DNA of 64,000 bases, taken from assembly GCA_017538965.1 (NCBI GenBank), contig JAFYHU010000036.1:1-64000 (forward strand). The letters are read 5' to 3'. The notes under the pieces are model-generated. The model was not told where the DNA came from. It ran no database searches and saw nothing but the letters and a program-made list of their open reading frames with translations. Source of the DNA: Oscillospiraceae bacterium (GTDB taxonomy: Bacteria; Bacillota; Clostridia; Oscillospirales; Oscillospiraceae). The first letter of the stretch is position 1; every line of letters starts with the position of its first letter. This document shows positions 1 through 9,178 of this stretch, piece by piece. A program made the translations under genes and the position numbers.

Positions 1-135
1 ATGATACCATTCATATGAACTTTCGTCAACCGCCTGTCGGCGCCTCCGGATTTCCCTTTTCTGGCGGTTTTATTTCCCGTCTGTGGTGGTCTAATTTCCC
101 ATCACTGGCGGTCTACATCCCTTTTTGGAACGGCG
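1..135. mobile_element. Possible IS terminus with imperfect short repeats
   Basis: This stretch holds about four imperfect units of roughly 20 bp. Each has a GGCGGT-like core followed by an ATTTCCC- or ACATCCC-like end (around 37-60, 61-82, 83-104 and 105-122). Multiple terminal repeats of this kind are known at the ends of IS21-family elements. No transposase is inside the window, so the element, if real, lies to the left of position 1. No convincing coding region is present; the 96-codon open frame here runs through the repeats. The family assignment is inference only. Confidence 0.28.
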
Positions 136-141
136 TAAACA

Positions 142-297
142 CTCCCAATCAGCTTATCCCGTTTCGCGGCAAAAGAAACAGCTGCCCCCGTCGTGGCGAC
201 TGCTGCCGCGAATTGTCATATGGGGAAAATAGCAAAACAAAAGCGCGGCGGAGAAACACAGGTGCGAGGGACCAGTTTCTCTTCCGCGCAATTGCAG
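142..297 (+). repeat. Two-hairpin interspersed repeat, copy A
   Basis: The left arm runs 142-213 and the right arm 243-297. The left arm opens with CTCCCAATCAG and closes on itself through TTCGCGGC (163-170) and GCCGCGAA (204-211). The right arm has a GCGCGG/CCGCGC outer stem and an inner GAGAAAC/GTTTCTC stem, and ends in CAATTGCAG. Both arms recur near 5.5, 9.9, 20.2, 23.0 and 27.1 kb. It is non-coding. Confidence 0.8.
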
Positions 298-343
298 AAA
301 GATAAGGTCGGGCTGCAAGATGATTGGAGCAAGCCCTTCATCA

Positions 344-419
344 TGGTCGGAGTGCGGAGATTTGAACTCCGGGCCTCTTGGTCCCGAACCAAGCGCGCTA
401 CCAGCTGCGCTACACCCCG
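344..419 (-). tRNA. tRNA-Pro(CGG)
   Basis: On the minus strand a full cloverleaf folds. The 7-bp acceptor is CGGGGTG/CACTCCG with one wobble pair, followed by a D arm, an anticodon stem CTTGG/CCAAG with loop TTCGGGA (anticodon CGG), a T arm with GTTCAAA, and an encoded CCA. It decodes the proline codon CCG. The gene stands alone between two copies of the interspersed repeat. Confidence 0.93.
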
Positions 420-517
420 TCAAGCTCTGCTATTATAAACTATTTTATGAAAAAGTCAATAGCAAAAATCAGGCGTGAACAAGAGATAGTTTTTATTTTT
501 CTCCCCGTTCCGAGCTC

Positions 518-571
518 CTGCAGCTGCGCGGCAGGGAACATGGTCCCTCGCTTTTCACTCCTGCGCCGCGC
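518..571 (-). repeat. Interspersed repeat, solo right arm (copy G)
   Basis: Read on the minus strand, this is only the right arm of the repeat family. It has a GCGCGGC/GCCGCGC stem with an inner CAGG/CCTG extension, the conserved GCGAGGG loop and the terminal GCAG. No left arm accompanies it. The rest of the 420-736 gap holds the lon upstream region and no other gene that I can see. Confidence 0.7.
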
Positions 572-690
572 TTCCGGTTGATCATATGAACGGGTCAAAA
601 ACAGAAAGAGCTGCTGCAAAAGCACAAAAAGCGAAGCTTTGTTTATATAAAAGTATTAACAAAAACTTCATGAAAGCATCCGAAAATGTC

Positions 691-711
691 GTATACTGGG
701 CATCAGTATAC
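691..711. promoter_or_regulatory. Perfect palindrome upstream of lon
   Basis: GTATACTG and CAGTATAC are perfect 8-bp inverted repeats separated by GGCAT, ending 26 nt before the lon start. A -10-like TATACT (692-697) falls inside the left half, with a weak TTCATG 19 nt upstream. A protein bound here would block the promoter, so this is a candidate operator. It resembles neither the CtsR nor the HrcA (CIRCE) site. Confidence 0.45.
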
Positions 712-736
712 TCGATGAAAATGGAGGATGATCATT

Positions 737-3046
737 ATGACAGTAATTCCGGTATATAACAAGCTGATTGCACCGGATTCGGATGTGTATTTCCGCAGAG
801 ACCAGTTCCGGTATCTGGCGGGGAATGTGAATGTAGATGAGAAAGTGATTCTGTTGATTTCGAAGAAGGACGAATCGCGTGCGGAGCGGAGTGAGGACAG
901 CTTTTATCCCATCGGTCTTTCCGGCGTGGTGGCGGAAATCAGCAATGACGGCTATGCCGTGGTGCGTGCCGGCGGGCGGGTGAACGTGGAGAGCGTGTTG
1001 ATCAACCGCGACAAATCGATTTCCCTGATGACCAGCAGGCGGAACGATGTGCAGGATCTCCCGGAGGAGGAAGCAAAGGAAAAGCTCCGCCAGGCCGGGG
1101 AAGCCGTCAAGGAGTTCTCTCAGGGATACCAGTGGGGCACTGCGGCAGTGACCTTTGTGAACCAGATGCGGTCGCTGGGTACGCTGGCAGGCATGCTGTC
1201 GATCTGGATGACGGCATCGAACGAAGAATACTATGAAATCCTGGCTGAGGACAGCTGCCGCAAACGTGCGGAGCTGATGGAAAAACTGATCTATGAGTTC
1301 CTGGAAGTCACCAAGGTGACGAATGACGCCAATTCGGCGCACCAGAAGGAATATCAGGATATCTATAAGGAATCGGCCATCAAGAAGCAGCTGGAGTATC
1401 TGCAGCGCGAGCTGGACGAACTGCATCCCGAACATGTATCGGATATCCGGAAGTTCGAGATGAAGATTGAAGAATCCGGCATGAACGAGACGGCACGATC
1501 GGAAGCCAACAAAGTTCTGAACCGGCTGAAGCAGGAGGGAAGCAAGTCGCCGGAATACGGCATGCTGTACGACTATCTGGATTTTCTTACCTCGCTGAAC
1601 TGGAAAAAGACCGAGCCGGAGATCATCGATCTGGAGGAAGCGCGAGAGGTGCTGGAAGAAGACCATTACGGTCTGAAGAAGGTCAAGCGCCGCATCATCG
1701 AGCAGATCGCCGTTATGAATCTGAAGCGCGAACAGTCGGGATCCATCCTGCTCTTTGTCGGCGCCCCCGGCACCGGAAAAACCAGCATCGGCCGCAGCAT
1801 TGCCCGCGCGCTGAAGCGGGAATATGTGCGGATCAGTCTCGGCGGCGTTCGCGACGAGGCGGATATCCGCGGTCATCGGCGCACCTATATCGGGGCGATG
1901 CCCGGACGGATCATGGACGGCATTCAGAAAAGCGGAGCCTCGAACCCGGTCGTGGTGCTGGACGAGGTGGATAAACTCTATTCCTCGTTCAACGGCGACC
2001 CGGCCAGCGCACTGCTGGAGGTCCTCGACCCCGAACAGAATGACAGTTTTACCGATCACTATATGAATGTGCCCTATGACCTTTCGGATGTGCTGTTTAT
2101 CTGCACGGCGAATACGACCGACACGATTCCGGAACCGCTTCTGAACCGGATGGAGACGATCCAGTTTGAGGGCTATACGCCGATCGAAAAGCTCTGCATC
2201 GCCCGCGAGCATTTGCTGCCCGGCGCCATGAAGGCCATGGGAATCGGTCCCGGACAGATCGAGATATCCGATGAAGTTATCCGAACCCTGATTTCGGATT
2301 ATACGCAGGAAGCCGGCGTGCGCGGTTTGCGCAAGCGGATCGATTCGCTGTGCCGAAGCGCGGCCGTAGAGCTGGCAGGCAAACCGGAAACAGTTTTCAC
2401 GATTTCTCCCGACCAGCTGCGCGAGGATCTGGATATGCGCCCGGTGCGCCACTCCCGTGTGCCGGAACGGCAGAAACCGGGTGTGGTGACAGGGCTTGCA
2501 TGGACTCAGTCGGGCGGCGAAATCCTGTATATCGAATCGCTGTTTACCAAAGGAAACGGCGAAGTCAGGACGACGGGGAAACTGGGCGATGTGATGAAGG
2601 AGTCGGCCATGATCGCCGTCAGCCTGGTGAAGAGCATGTTCCCGGGAAAAGCGAAACAATTCAAGGAAAATGATCTGCACATTCACGTGCCCGAAGGCGC
2701 CGTCCCGAAAGATGGTCCCTCGGCCGGCGTCACGATGACTACGGCGGTCGCGTCGCTGGTAACGGGGATTCCGTTCCCGGCCGACTGGGCAATGACGGGC
2801 GAAGTCTCGCTGCGCGGAGCGATCACGGCCATCGGCGGGCTGCCTGAAAAACTGCTGGCGGCGCATCGGGCCGGTGTGCACCGGGTTTTTATTCCTGAGG
2901 AGAATCTGGAAGACCTTCGGGATGTGCCCGATGAGGTGAAAAACGCGATGGAGATTACCGCGGTATCCGAGGTTTCCCAGCTGCTGACGATGGCCGGAAT
3001 CCTGAAAAATGCGGAAAACCAGAAAAAAGATGTGGAGAAACTGTAA
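737..3046 (+). CDS. lon: ATP-dependent Lon protease (endopeptidase La)
   Basis: Cytoplasmic AAA+ protease that unfolds and degrades damaged or regulatory proteins. The 769-residue product has an N-terminal substrate-binding domain with a coiled region, Walker A GAPGTGKT at 342-349, Walker B VVVLDEVDK, and a C-terminal protease domain. Catalytic Ser662 lies in DGPSAG and Lys705 in GGLPEKLLAA; the 43-residue spacing is that of the Ser/Lys dyad of LonA enzymes. An in-frame ATG at 728 also exists, but GGAGG (723-727) sits 9 nt before 737, which I prefer. The gene is single, with a palindrome in front that may be an operator. Confidence 0.96.
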   Translation: MTVIPVYNKLIAPDSDVYFRRDQFRYLAGNVNVDEKVILLISKKDESRAERSEDSFYPIGLSGVVAEISNDGYAVVRAGGRVNVESVLINRDKSISLMTSRRNDVQDLPEEEAKEKLRQAGEAVKEFSQGYQWGTAAVTFVNQMRSLGTLAGMLSIWMTASNEEYYEILAEDSCRKRAELMEKLIYEFLEVTKVTNDANSAHQKEYQDIYKESAIKKQLEYLQRELDELHPEHVSDIRKFEMKIEESGMNETARSEANKVLNRLKQEGSKSPEYGMLYDYLDFLTSLNWKKTEPEIIDLEEAREVLEEDHYGLKKVKRRIIEQIAVMNLKREQSGSILLFVGAPGTGKTSIGRSIARALKREYVRISLGGVRDEADIRGHRRTYIGAMPGRIMDGIQKSGASNPVVVLDEVDKLYSSFNGDPASALLEVLDPEQNDSFTDHYMNVPYDLSDVLFICTANTTDTIPEPLLNRMETIQFEGYTPIEKLCIAREHLLPGAMKAMGIGPGQIEISDEVIRTLISDYTQEAGVRGLRKRIDSLCRSAAVELAGKPETVFTISPDQLREDLDMRPVRHSRVPERQKPGVVTGLAWTQSGGEILYIESLFTKGNGEVRTTGKLGDVMKESAMIAVSLVKSMFPGKAKQFKENDLHIHVPEGAVPKDGPSAGVTMTTAVASLVTGIPFPADWAMTGEVSLRGAITAIGGLPEKLLAAHRAGVHRVFIPEENLEDLRDVPDEVKNAMEITAVSEVSQLLTMAGILKNAENQKKDVEKL

Positions 3047-3064
3047 AAAACACGGGATGCAGAA

Positions 3065-3093
3065 TTGCATGAACCCGGATATTCTGGTATAAT
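3065..3093 (+). promoter_or_regulatory. SigA-type promoter of the secreted acidic protein gene
   Basis: TTGCAT (3065-3070) and a perfect TATAAT (3088-3093) are separated by 17 bp, about 80 nt upstream of the 3174 start. A weak GGG...CCC hairpin from lon read-through overlaps the -35 side. Confidence 0.6.
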
Positions 3094-3173
3094 AAACAGA
3101 AGGAAAATCAAAAGTACTTCCGCATACGGCGTCTTTCCGTACGCCGACAAGTCCGAACAGGAGGAGTTTTACG

Positions 3174-5483
3174 ATGAAACGTAGATTCAGACACTCTGCA
3201 GTGCTGTTCTGTGCCATGATTCTGATTGTTGCCCTGCTGGCGGGGATCAGTCCGGCATCCTATGCCGCGCCCCTGAAAGGCTATGACAGCATCAGCAAGG
3301 CGCCTTCTCTGGCGGATAAAGCCGGGGAGCGGGCGAATGCCCTGGAGGCGATGGCTGCAGAGCATGCTGCTGCTGTCGAGGCGACGGAGGAAACGCCGCT
3401 GAAGGACAGACAGCTGATGGACGAAGTCATGAAGGAAGCCGAAGCGGCAGAAGCCCTCGCAGAGGGACCGGGTTCGGCAGAGCCGGAAGAGTCGGCTGCA
3501 GCGGGACCCGTTTCGACAAAACCGGAAGACACATCGGTTGTGGGACCTGCTTCTGAAGAAGCGGAAGAGACGCCGGCAGCGGGGCCGTTTTCGGCCGAAT
3601 CGGAAGAGCCGGCCGTTCCGGAGTTCAGTATGGCCGATATTCTGAAAGCAAATGATCCGGCTGTGCTTCTTGAGAAATATGACGGCATCGGGTTTATTCA
3701 GATGTCCCAGTCGGAATATGGCCAGTACTGCGGAAACTATACGGCTTTCAGAACCGACGGAATGGTTTATATGGAATATCCGGAAGAAGACGCTGCAGCT
3801 GCATGGGATACCTATGACTGGACAGATTTTGACTGGGATCTGATCGAGGACTGGGATGACTGGGCAGAATTCGGCAGTCCTGACTGGGACGGCTATGAAG
3901 CCTGGGACGGCTATGACGAATTATTCGGCTATGAGCCGGCCTGTGCTTATCTGTTTACCAAAAACAACTGCTATCAGCTGACCCAATACGATGAAGAGGA
4001 CAGCGACTTCGAGATCACCTGGTATGCCTATCCGGGAGAGAAACAGGAAAGCTATGATCTGGATGCCATATTCCCGAAGCTGGACAACGATTCGACGCTG
4101 GCGGAAGAGATCACCGATGTCCGGCTGGAGAATGGTCAGCTGTGTGTGACAACGGTCGGCGATGCGCCTGCGTTCTGTGAGATTTCTCCGCTGTCCAAGG
4201 AGATCGGATCCCAGATTCGCTATTATCTGGATCCGGATACGCTGGAGATTCTCTATTTGGAGTGCTCGGTGCTGCTGGCAGACGGGGACAGCATTCCGTT
4301 TATGACGCAGATTGCGATCTATGGAGAGCCGGATTCCGACCTCTTCTGGACCATGCTGGAGAAGGCGGTTGTCTATGAACTGGAGGCTTATAAGAATCCC
4401 AGAACCGTGACCGTGATCTATGATCCGGGGACCGATCTGGAAGAAAGCTGCTCCCGCATCGTGGAGAAGGGAGATTACCTGACCACGTACTTTAAGGATG
4501 GATATACGTTGTACGAAGATGAAAACAAAACCATGCCGTTTATGGGCAGCGATGCGCAGCAGGATGTAAAGATCTATGCTTTTTATGGAGAGGATGAGAC
4601 GGACAATTACGGGCTTTGGACGGAAGGTGCAGATCCCGATGCCTTGCCTGCAGAGAACGATCTCGATTATGCAAAGATCAGCAGTATGATCTATGAGGCG
4701 AACAAACTGGATGCGATCTTCCGGAATCATGATTCGGTGGAATACTGCCTCCTGTTTGATGAGAATCTGCTTCCGAACCGGCTTGACTATATCTATGAAA
4801 CCCCCGATATGGCCTACAGCGAGACACGGGATGCCGCCCTGTATGCCACAAAGGACAGCTTCTATCAGATGTGGCTGAATGATGACGTTTCGGACCTCTT
4901 CTATACCTTTGATTTTGTGAACGGATATGATCCGCACCTTAATGCGGGGTATGAGATTATGCCTGCGACCGAGGTGGAATGGTTTAATCCTGACTGCGAG
5001 ACTCCGCTGGATGTTACCTTGGAAGACGGCGTGATCTACCTGAGCTCTGAGTACAATGAGGATCTGAGCCGGAAATTCATCCGGGAGTGGCTGAATGAGG
5101 ATTATAACGGACAGATCGTAACGAGCATGATCTGCGCCGACCCTGAGAGCTATGAGCTGCTGGCGCTGCTGTACACGGTGACAGATCCGAACGGCGAGGA
5201 AAGAATGCCTCTGATCTTCAGCATCAACTATGACGTTTCCGAACCTCGTGCCTGCCGCAATCTGCGTGCCATTGCCGAGCGCTCGGCAGAGCAGACGGCC
5301 GATCTGAAGATTGTCATGAATCCGGGGACCGACTCGGAAACGGAACAGAGCATGACGGTTCCCATCGGGAGCACCGTGATCTATGTATCCGATGCGGGTA
5401 TGACTCTTTACGAAGATGCCGGATGCAGCATTCCCGCCGCCCGCTGGGATCACGTTTCCAGCCAGACATTCTACCTCAACTGA
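3174..5483 (+). CDS. Secreted acidic protein with C-terminal repeat modules
   Basis: Function unknown. The 769-residue product begins with a Sec signal peptide (basic start, hydrophobic core, likely cleavage after PASYA). Residues about 95-145 are a low-complexity Pro/Glu/Ala/Ser linker with three or four imperfect repeats of the type GPxSxExEE. Residues about 210-255 are extraordinarily rich in Trp, Asp and Tyr. Two copies of a beta-type module carry a shared pattern (V/I-x-Y/N-PGTD...TLYED), one near residues 405-475 and one at the C-terminus; they resemble the bacterial repeats of cell-wall and InlB-like proteins. No LPXTG or transmembrane anchor is seen. GGAGGAG lies upstream of the ATG. 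A surface or exported role is inferred. Confidence 0.75.
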   Translation: MKRRFRHSAVLFCAMILIVALLAGISPASYAAPLKGYDSISKAPSLADKAGERANALEAMAAEHAAAVEATEETPLKDRQLMDEVMKEAEAAEALAEGPGSAEPEESAAAGPVSTKPEDTSVVGPASEEAEETPAAGPFSAESEEPAVPEFSMADILKANDPAVLLEKYDGIGFIQMSQSEYGQYCGNYTAFRTDGMVYMEYPEEDAAAAWDTYDWTDFDWDLIEDWDDWAEFGSPDWDGYEAWDGYDELFGYEPACAYLFTKNNCYQLTQYDEEDSDFEITWYAYPGEKQESYDLDAIFPKLDNDSTLAEEITDVRLENGQLCVTTVGDAPAFCEISPLSKEIGSQIRYYLDPDTLEILYLECSVLLADGDSIPFMTQIAIYGEPDSDLFWTMLEKAVVYELEAYKNPRTVTVIYDPGTDLEESCSRIVEKGDYLTTYFKDGYTLYEDENKTMPFMGSDAQQDVKIYAFYGEDETDNYGLWTEGADPDALPAENDLDYAKISSMIYEANKLDAIFRNHDSVEYCLLFDENLLPNRLDYIYETPDMAYSETRDAALYATKDSFYQMWLNDDVSDLFYTFDFVNGYDPHLNAGYEIMPATEVEWFNPDCETPLDVTLEDGVIYLSSEYNEDLSRKFIREWLNEDYNGQIVTSMICADPESYELLALLYTVTDPNGEERMPLIFSINYDVSEPRACRNLRAIAERSAEQTADLKIVMNPGTDSETEQSMTVPIGSTVIYVSDAGMTLYEDAGCSIPAARWDHVSSQTFYLN

Positions 5484-5497
5484 GATAAGTATTCTCT

Positions 5498-5725
5498 GCT
5501 CCCAATCGACTTGACCCGTTTCGCGGCCAGGGAAAGCATCTGTCCCTGTCGAACCTCCTTTTGCTGCGAATGAGTTAGTGGGTGCGATGGATTGATTAAC
5601 CCTGTGGAAAACTGTCACAAGGTAACTGATGAAGCGTTCTCGCGCCTGCACGCGAAACCCGGAAAAACCAGCGCGGCGGGGAAACGTTTGTGCGAGGGAA
5701 AAGGTTATTATCCGCGCAATTGCAG
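5498..5725 (+). repeat. Two-hairpin interspersed repeat, copy B
   Basis: The left arm (5498-5571) has TTCGCGGC paired with GCTGCGAA (one G-T wobble) and an inner CAGGGA/TCCCTG stem. The right arm (5671-5725) has GCGCGG/CCGCGC and ends in CAATTGCAG. The arms are separated by about 100 bp that other copies do not share. It fills most of the 5484-5841 gap; nothing coding is seen there. Confidence 0.8.
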
Positions 5726-5841
5726 GAATTGAAATCGGGATATAAACTCGGAGTATAAAGACAGCGGGACAGAGATAGAAAGCGACGAGAAAAGCCCAAA
5801 ATCAGACAGCGGGACGATGGGAGGACATCTGAGGCGGATTT

Positions 5842-7296
5842 GTGAAAAGCATCTTTTTTAAAAACTTTGCCATGACGGCGATGCTGCTTGCCATCTGCTT
5901 TCTGCTTCTGTCCGTCAGCTTTATCGGAATCGGCAGAACCTATCTGATCGAAGACTACCGCCGGGATATGATGGAGAGCACGAACGAGGTGGCGCATGCG
6001 GCTTCGGCCATTGCCAGGACCAGTTCGATGAATGACTGGTCTCTGAGCATGATCATCAGTTCGATCTCTGGCGCGACCGGAAACCATATCTTTATCACGG
6101 ATGAGCAGGGCGTGATTATTACCTGCTCGGACAAGCTGCCCTTCTGCGAGCATATCGGGAAACAGATTCCGGAAGACATCCTGGAACAGCTGGAGCTTAC
6201 CGGGACCTGTGAGCAGTTTTCCAATCTGGACGGCCTGTATCCTGAAAACCGGTATCTGGCAGCCAGGCAGATTACGGAAGAGGCAGACGGAGACCTGCTG
6301 GGTTATTGCTTTATCACTTCTCCGATCTCCAATATGCTCGGAACCTGGACGAATTATCTGACCTGGTCGATCATTGCGCTTTCCGTGGTTTCTCTCGTGT
6401 CGATGCTGGCGGTCATGGTCTATACCAAACGGATGGCGCGGCCGCTGGATGAGATTGCGGCTGCCTCCCGGAAGTTTGCGAGAGGGGATTTTTCGCACCG
6501 CGTCCGTCAGACCGCCGATACCACCGACGAGATGGGGACCCTGATCGATTCGTTCAACAAGATGGCCGATTCTCTGGGAAAGGCCGAAAACAGACGCAGC
6601 GAATTTATTGCGAACATTTCCCATGAGCTGCGAACGCCGATGACGACGATTTCGGGGTTTGCGGACGGCATTCTGGACGGCACCATCCCGCCGGAAGACG
6701 AAAGAAAATATCTGATTTCCATTCGCGATGAAACCCGGCGGCTTTCGAGGCTCGTCAAGGATATGCTGGAAGTGTCGCGCATGAAATCATGGGCGGCGGA
6801 TGAATCCAGGCGCAGCGTCTTTGATCTGACCGAACTGATTCTTCAGACAATGCTGAGCTTTGAGAGCCGCGCGACAAAAAAGAATCTGGATGTAGATCCG
6901 CAGCTGCCGGACAGCCATCTGATGGTATACGCGGACAAGGATGCCATTACGCAGGTTCTTTACAACCTGCTGGACAATGCGGTCAAATTTGCCAAGCCGG
7001 GCACCTGCCTGGTGGTAAGGCTGTACAAGGACTTCGGGAAGGCCTATGTATCGATCAAGGATTACGGCGAGACGATCCCGCCGGATGATCTTCCCTTTAT
7101 TTTTGACCGTTTTCATAAGTCCGACCGCTCGCGCAGCCTGGACAAGGAAGGCGTCGGGCTGGGACTGTATCTGGTCAAGGCCATTATCAACGCGCATGAC
7201 GAGGATATCGCGGTGCGCAGCGAAGACGGCATGACCGAATTTGTATTTACGCTGACGCTGGCGGACGGCGTCAAACAGGGAAGAGAACCGGCATGA
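5842..7296 (+). CDS. Membrane sensor histidine kinase (orphan)
   Basis: Phosphotransfer sensor in the cytoplasmic membrane. The 484 residues comprise TM1 (about 7-30), an extracytoplasmic sensor domain with four cysteines, TM2 (about 172-195), a HAMP linker, a dimerisation domain with the phospho-accepting His261 in HELRTP, and an ATPase domain with N box NLLDNA near 375 and a GVGLGLYL glycine-rich box. It starts on GTG after GAGGCGG. No response regulator gene is adjacent. It overlaps the HtrA gene by four bases (ATGA), so it probably shares a transcript with HtrA and the YgjP-like gene, which hints at an envelope-stress role. The partner regulator must be elsewhere. Confidence 0.9.
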   Translation: MKSIFFKNFAMTAMLLAICFLLLSVSFIGIGRTYLIEDYRRDMMESTNEVAHAASAIARTSSMNDWSLSMIISSISGATGNHIFITDEQGVIITCSDKLPFCEHIGKQIPEDILEQLELTGTCEQFSNLDGLYPENRYLAARQITEEADGDLLGYCFITSPISNMLGTWTNYLTWSIIALSVVSLVSMLAVMVYTKRMARPLDEIAAASRKFARGDFSHRVRQTADTTDEMGTLIDSFNKMADSLGKAENRRSEFIANISHELRTPMTTISGFADGILDGTIPPEDERKYLISIRDETRRLSRLVKDMLEVSRMKSWAADESRRSVFDLTELILQTMLSFESRATKKNLDVDPQLPDSHLMVYADKDAITQVLYNLLDNAVKFAKPGTCLVVRLYKDFGKAYVSIKDYGETIPPDDLPFIFDRFHKSDRSRSLDKEGVGLGLYLVKAIINAHDEDIAVRSEDGMTEFVFTLTLADGVKQGREPA

Positions 7297-8606
7297 GTGA
7301 ACATAGCTATGAAAAACGGGACTGGTACGAACCGCTTCGGGAAGAATTGAAAGCGGAGGATGCTTCCGTTCCGCAGAAATCTGAAAAAAAGAAGAGAAAA
7401 AGAAAAGGCCTGACACCGGCAAGAATAGCGGCGCTGGTCGTGCTGCTGCTGCTTGTGATTGCGGGATCGTCTCTGGCTTTTCAGCAGGTCGGCAGAGATG
7501 ACGAGAGCATCGTTGCCGGCTTTCCGAATCTTCCGGACAGCGCGAAGAACGAGATGCCGCGAAAGCCGGAAGACTTTTTCAAAGAATACTATGAAGACAC
7601 GGACTATCCGCTGAAGGATACGGTACAGATTCCGCTTGTCGAGCAGCGTCCCGACTATCGGATGCAGCTCGTTCCGCAGCCGGAAGAGGAACTGACTCTG
7701 CAGGAACTGTATGAAAAATGCGCCCCTTCGATCGTCTCCCTTTCCGCCTATGAAGGGAATAAGGCAGGCTATGCCTGGGGCTCGGGCGTCATCATCACCG
7801 AAGACGGATTGATTCTGACCAACGCCCATATCCTGGAAGACTGCGATTCGGCGGTGATAACCCTTCCCGACGGGACGGAATATGATGCGCTTCTGGTAGG
7901 CTCGGACAGCATCAGCGATATTGCGCTTCTGAAAATCGAGGCGGAAGGGCTTCCCGCCGCCGAACTCGGAGAAAGCGCCAGCCTTCGTGTCGGTGATCCG
8001 GTGGCGGCCATCGGGAACCCGCTCGGCGAGGACTTCCGAAACACCCTGACAGACGGCATCATTTCGGCCATTGAACGCGATATGACCTATATGGGACGCA
8101 GCATGACCCTGCTGCAGACCAATACGGCGGTCAACGAAGGAAGCTCGGGCGGAGCGCTTTTCAATCTGTACGGTCAGGTGATCGGCCTGACGAATATGAA
8201 GATGATGTCCACTTATTCCAGCATCGAAGGAATCGGTTTCGCCATCCCGTCCTCCACCATCTGCAAGGTGGTCAATGCGCTGATTGCGGACGGGGAAGTG
8301 CGCGGAAGACCCGCCATCGGCATTACGGTCGGCGCGATTCCCCAGAACGCCAGAGAGCAGTATTCGCTGCCGGACGGCCTGTATATTTCCTCGGTGAGCG
8401 AAGGCTCGGACGCCGAAGAGAAGGGAATCCGGAGCGGCGACGTGCTGACGGCGGTCAACGGGAATCCGGTCAGCAATACCTCGCAGGTGTCCGTGGAAAA
8501 GGATAAGCTGCAAGTCGGCGATGTGATGGTGCTGACAATCTGGCGTGACGGCGAGAGCTTTGATGTTGAGGTGACGCTTGTCGACACCAACGACATCTAT
8601 TCGTGA
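7293..8606 (+). CDS. HtrA/DegP-family membrane-anchored serine protease
   Basis: Quality-control protease acting outside the membrane. The 437 residues have a short charged cytoplasmic segment, one TM helix (about 45-65), a trypsin-like domain with His179 (TNAH), Asp209 (SDIALL) and Ser285 (GSSGG), and one C-terminal PDZ domain (about 340-425). The motif is GSSGG where GNSGG is more usual; the triad is intact. Translation is probably coupled to the histidine kinase gene upstream (ATGA overlap) and to the metalloprotein gene downstream. Substrates cannot be told from the sequence. Confidence 0.93.
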   Translation: MSEHSYEKRDWYEPLREELKAEDASVPQKSEKKKRKRKGLTPARIAALVVLLLLVIAGSSLAFQQVGRDDESIVAGFPNLPDSAKNEMPRKPEDFFKEYYEDTDYPLKDTVQIPLVEQRPDYRMQLVPQPEEELTLQELYEKCAPSIVSLSAYEGNKAGYAWGSGVIITEDGLILTNAHILEDCDSAVITLPDGTEYDALLVGSDSISDIALLKIEAEGLPAAELGESASLRVGDPVAAIGNPLGEDFRNTLTDGIISAIERDMTYMGRSMTLLQTNTAVNEGSSGGALFNLYGQVIGLTNMKMMSTYSSIEGIGFAIPSSTICKVVNALIADGEVRGRPAIGITVGAIPQNAREQYSLPDGLYISSVSEGSDAEEKGIRSGDVLTAVNGNPVSNTSQVSVEKDKLQVGDVMVLTIWRDGESFDVEVTLVDTNDIYS

Positions 8607-9160
8607 TGACGGTCGAGCTGATTCGAAGCCGTCGCAGAACACTTTCGGTTCAGGTTCGGCAGGACGGTTCGGTGCTTGTCCGGGCGCCGATGCTGACATC
8701 GCAGAGAGAAATCCGACGTTTTCTGGAGAAGCATACGGACTGGATTGAGCGTCAGCAGCTGCGCGTCCGGCAGCAGGCGGAGGAAGCGAAGAAAACGCCG
8801 CCGCTGAGCGAAGAAGAGCTTCGGGAATTGACCCGGCTGGCAAGAAAAGACCTGACGGCACGCTGTGAAGCCTTTGCCGCGCAGATGGGCGTTTCCTACG
8901 GACGTATTGCAATCCGGCATCAGAAGACCAAATGGGGAAGCTGCTCAAGCAGAGGCAATCTGAATTTCAACTGCCTCCTGATGCTGACGCCGGAAGAAGT
9001 GCGGGATTATGTCGTGGTGCACGAACTGTGTCATCTGCGGCACATGAATCATTCGCCGGAATTCTGGGCTGCGGCGGAAAAGGTACTGCCGGATTACCGG
9101 AACGCGAAACGCTGGCTGAAGCAAAACGGGACTGCGGTGATGAACCGTGTCCCGATGTAA
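8603..9160 (+). CDS. YgjP-like (DUF45) zinc metallopeptidase-fold protein
   Basis: Member of the YgjP/DUF45 family, with an SprT-like fold and a zinc-binding HELCH motif followed by HxxH-type residues (VVHELCHLRHMNHS). Functions in this family are poorly known; hydrolysis of peptides or nucleotides has been proposed. The 185-residue size is slightly short for the family. The start may be GTG at 8603 or the next codon ATG at 8606; both overlap the HtrA stop. It is third in the kinase-HtrA run and is followed by a strong terminator. Confidence 0.85.
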   Translation: MMTVELIRSRRRTLSVQVRQDGSVLVRAPMLTSQREIRRFLEKHTDWIERQQLRVRQQAEEAKKTPPLSEEELRELTRLARKDLTARCEAFAAQMGVSYGRIAIRHQKTKWGSCSSRGNLNFNCLLMLTPEEVRDYVVVHELCHLRHMNHSPEFWAAAEKVLPDYRNAKRWLKQNGTAVMNRVPM

Positions 9161-9178
9161 AGTCTGTTTATATTCCGT

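Noticed and set aside
15-305. 96-codon frame at the left edge
   Set aside because: It runs through repeat units and repeat copy A and looks non-coding.
668-3217. Minus-strand open frame of 849 codons opposite lon
   Set aside because: It is the antisense shadow of a GC-rich gene with strong third-position bias; the product has no domain pattern and is full of His, Arg and Gln.
7113-8948. Minus-strand 611-codon frame opposite htrA
   Set aside because: Antisense shadow; the plus strand carries full catalytic motifs of HtrA and the YgjP-like protein.
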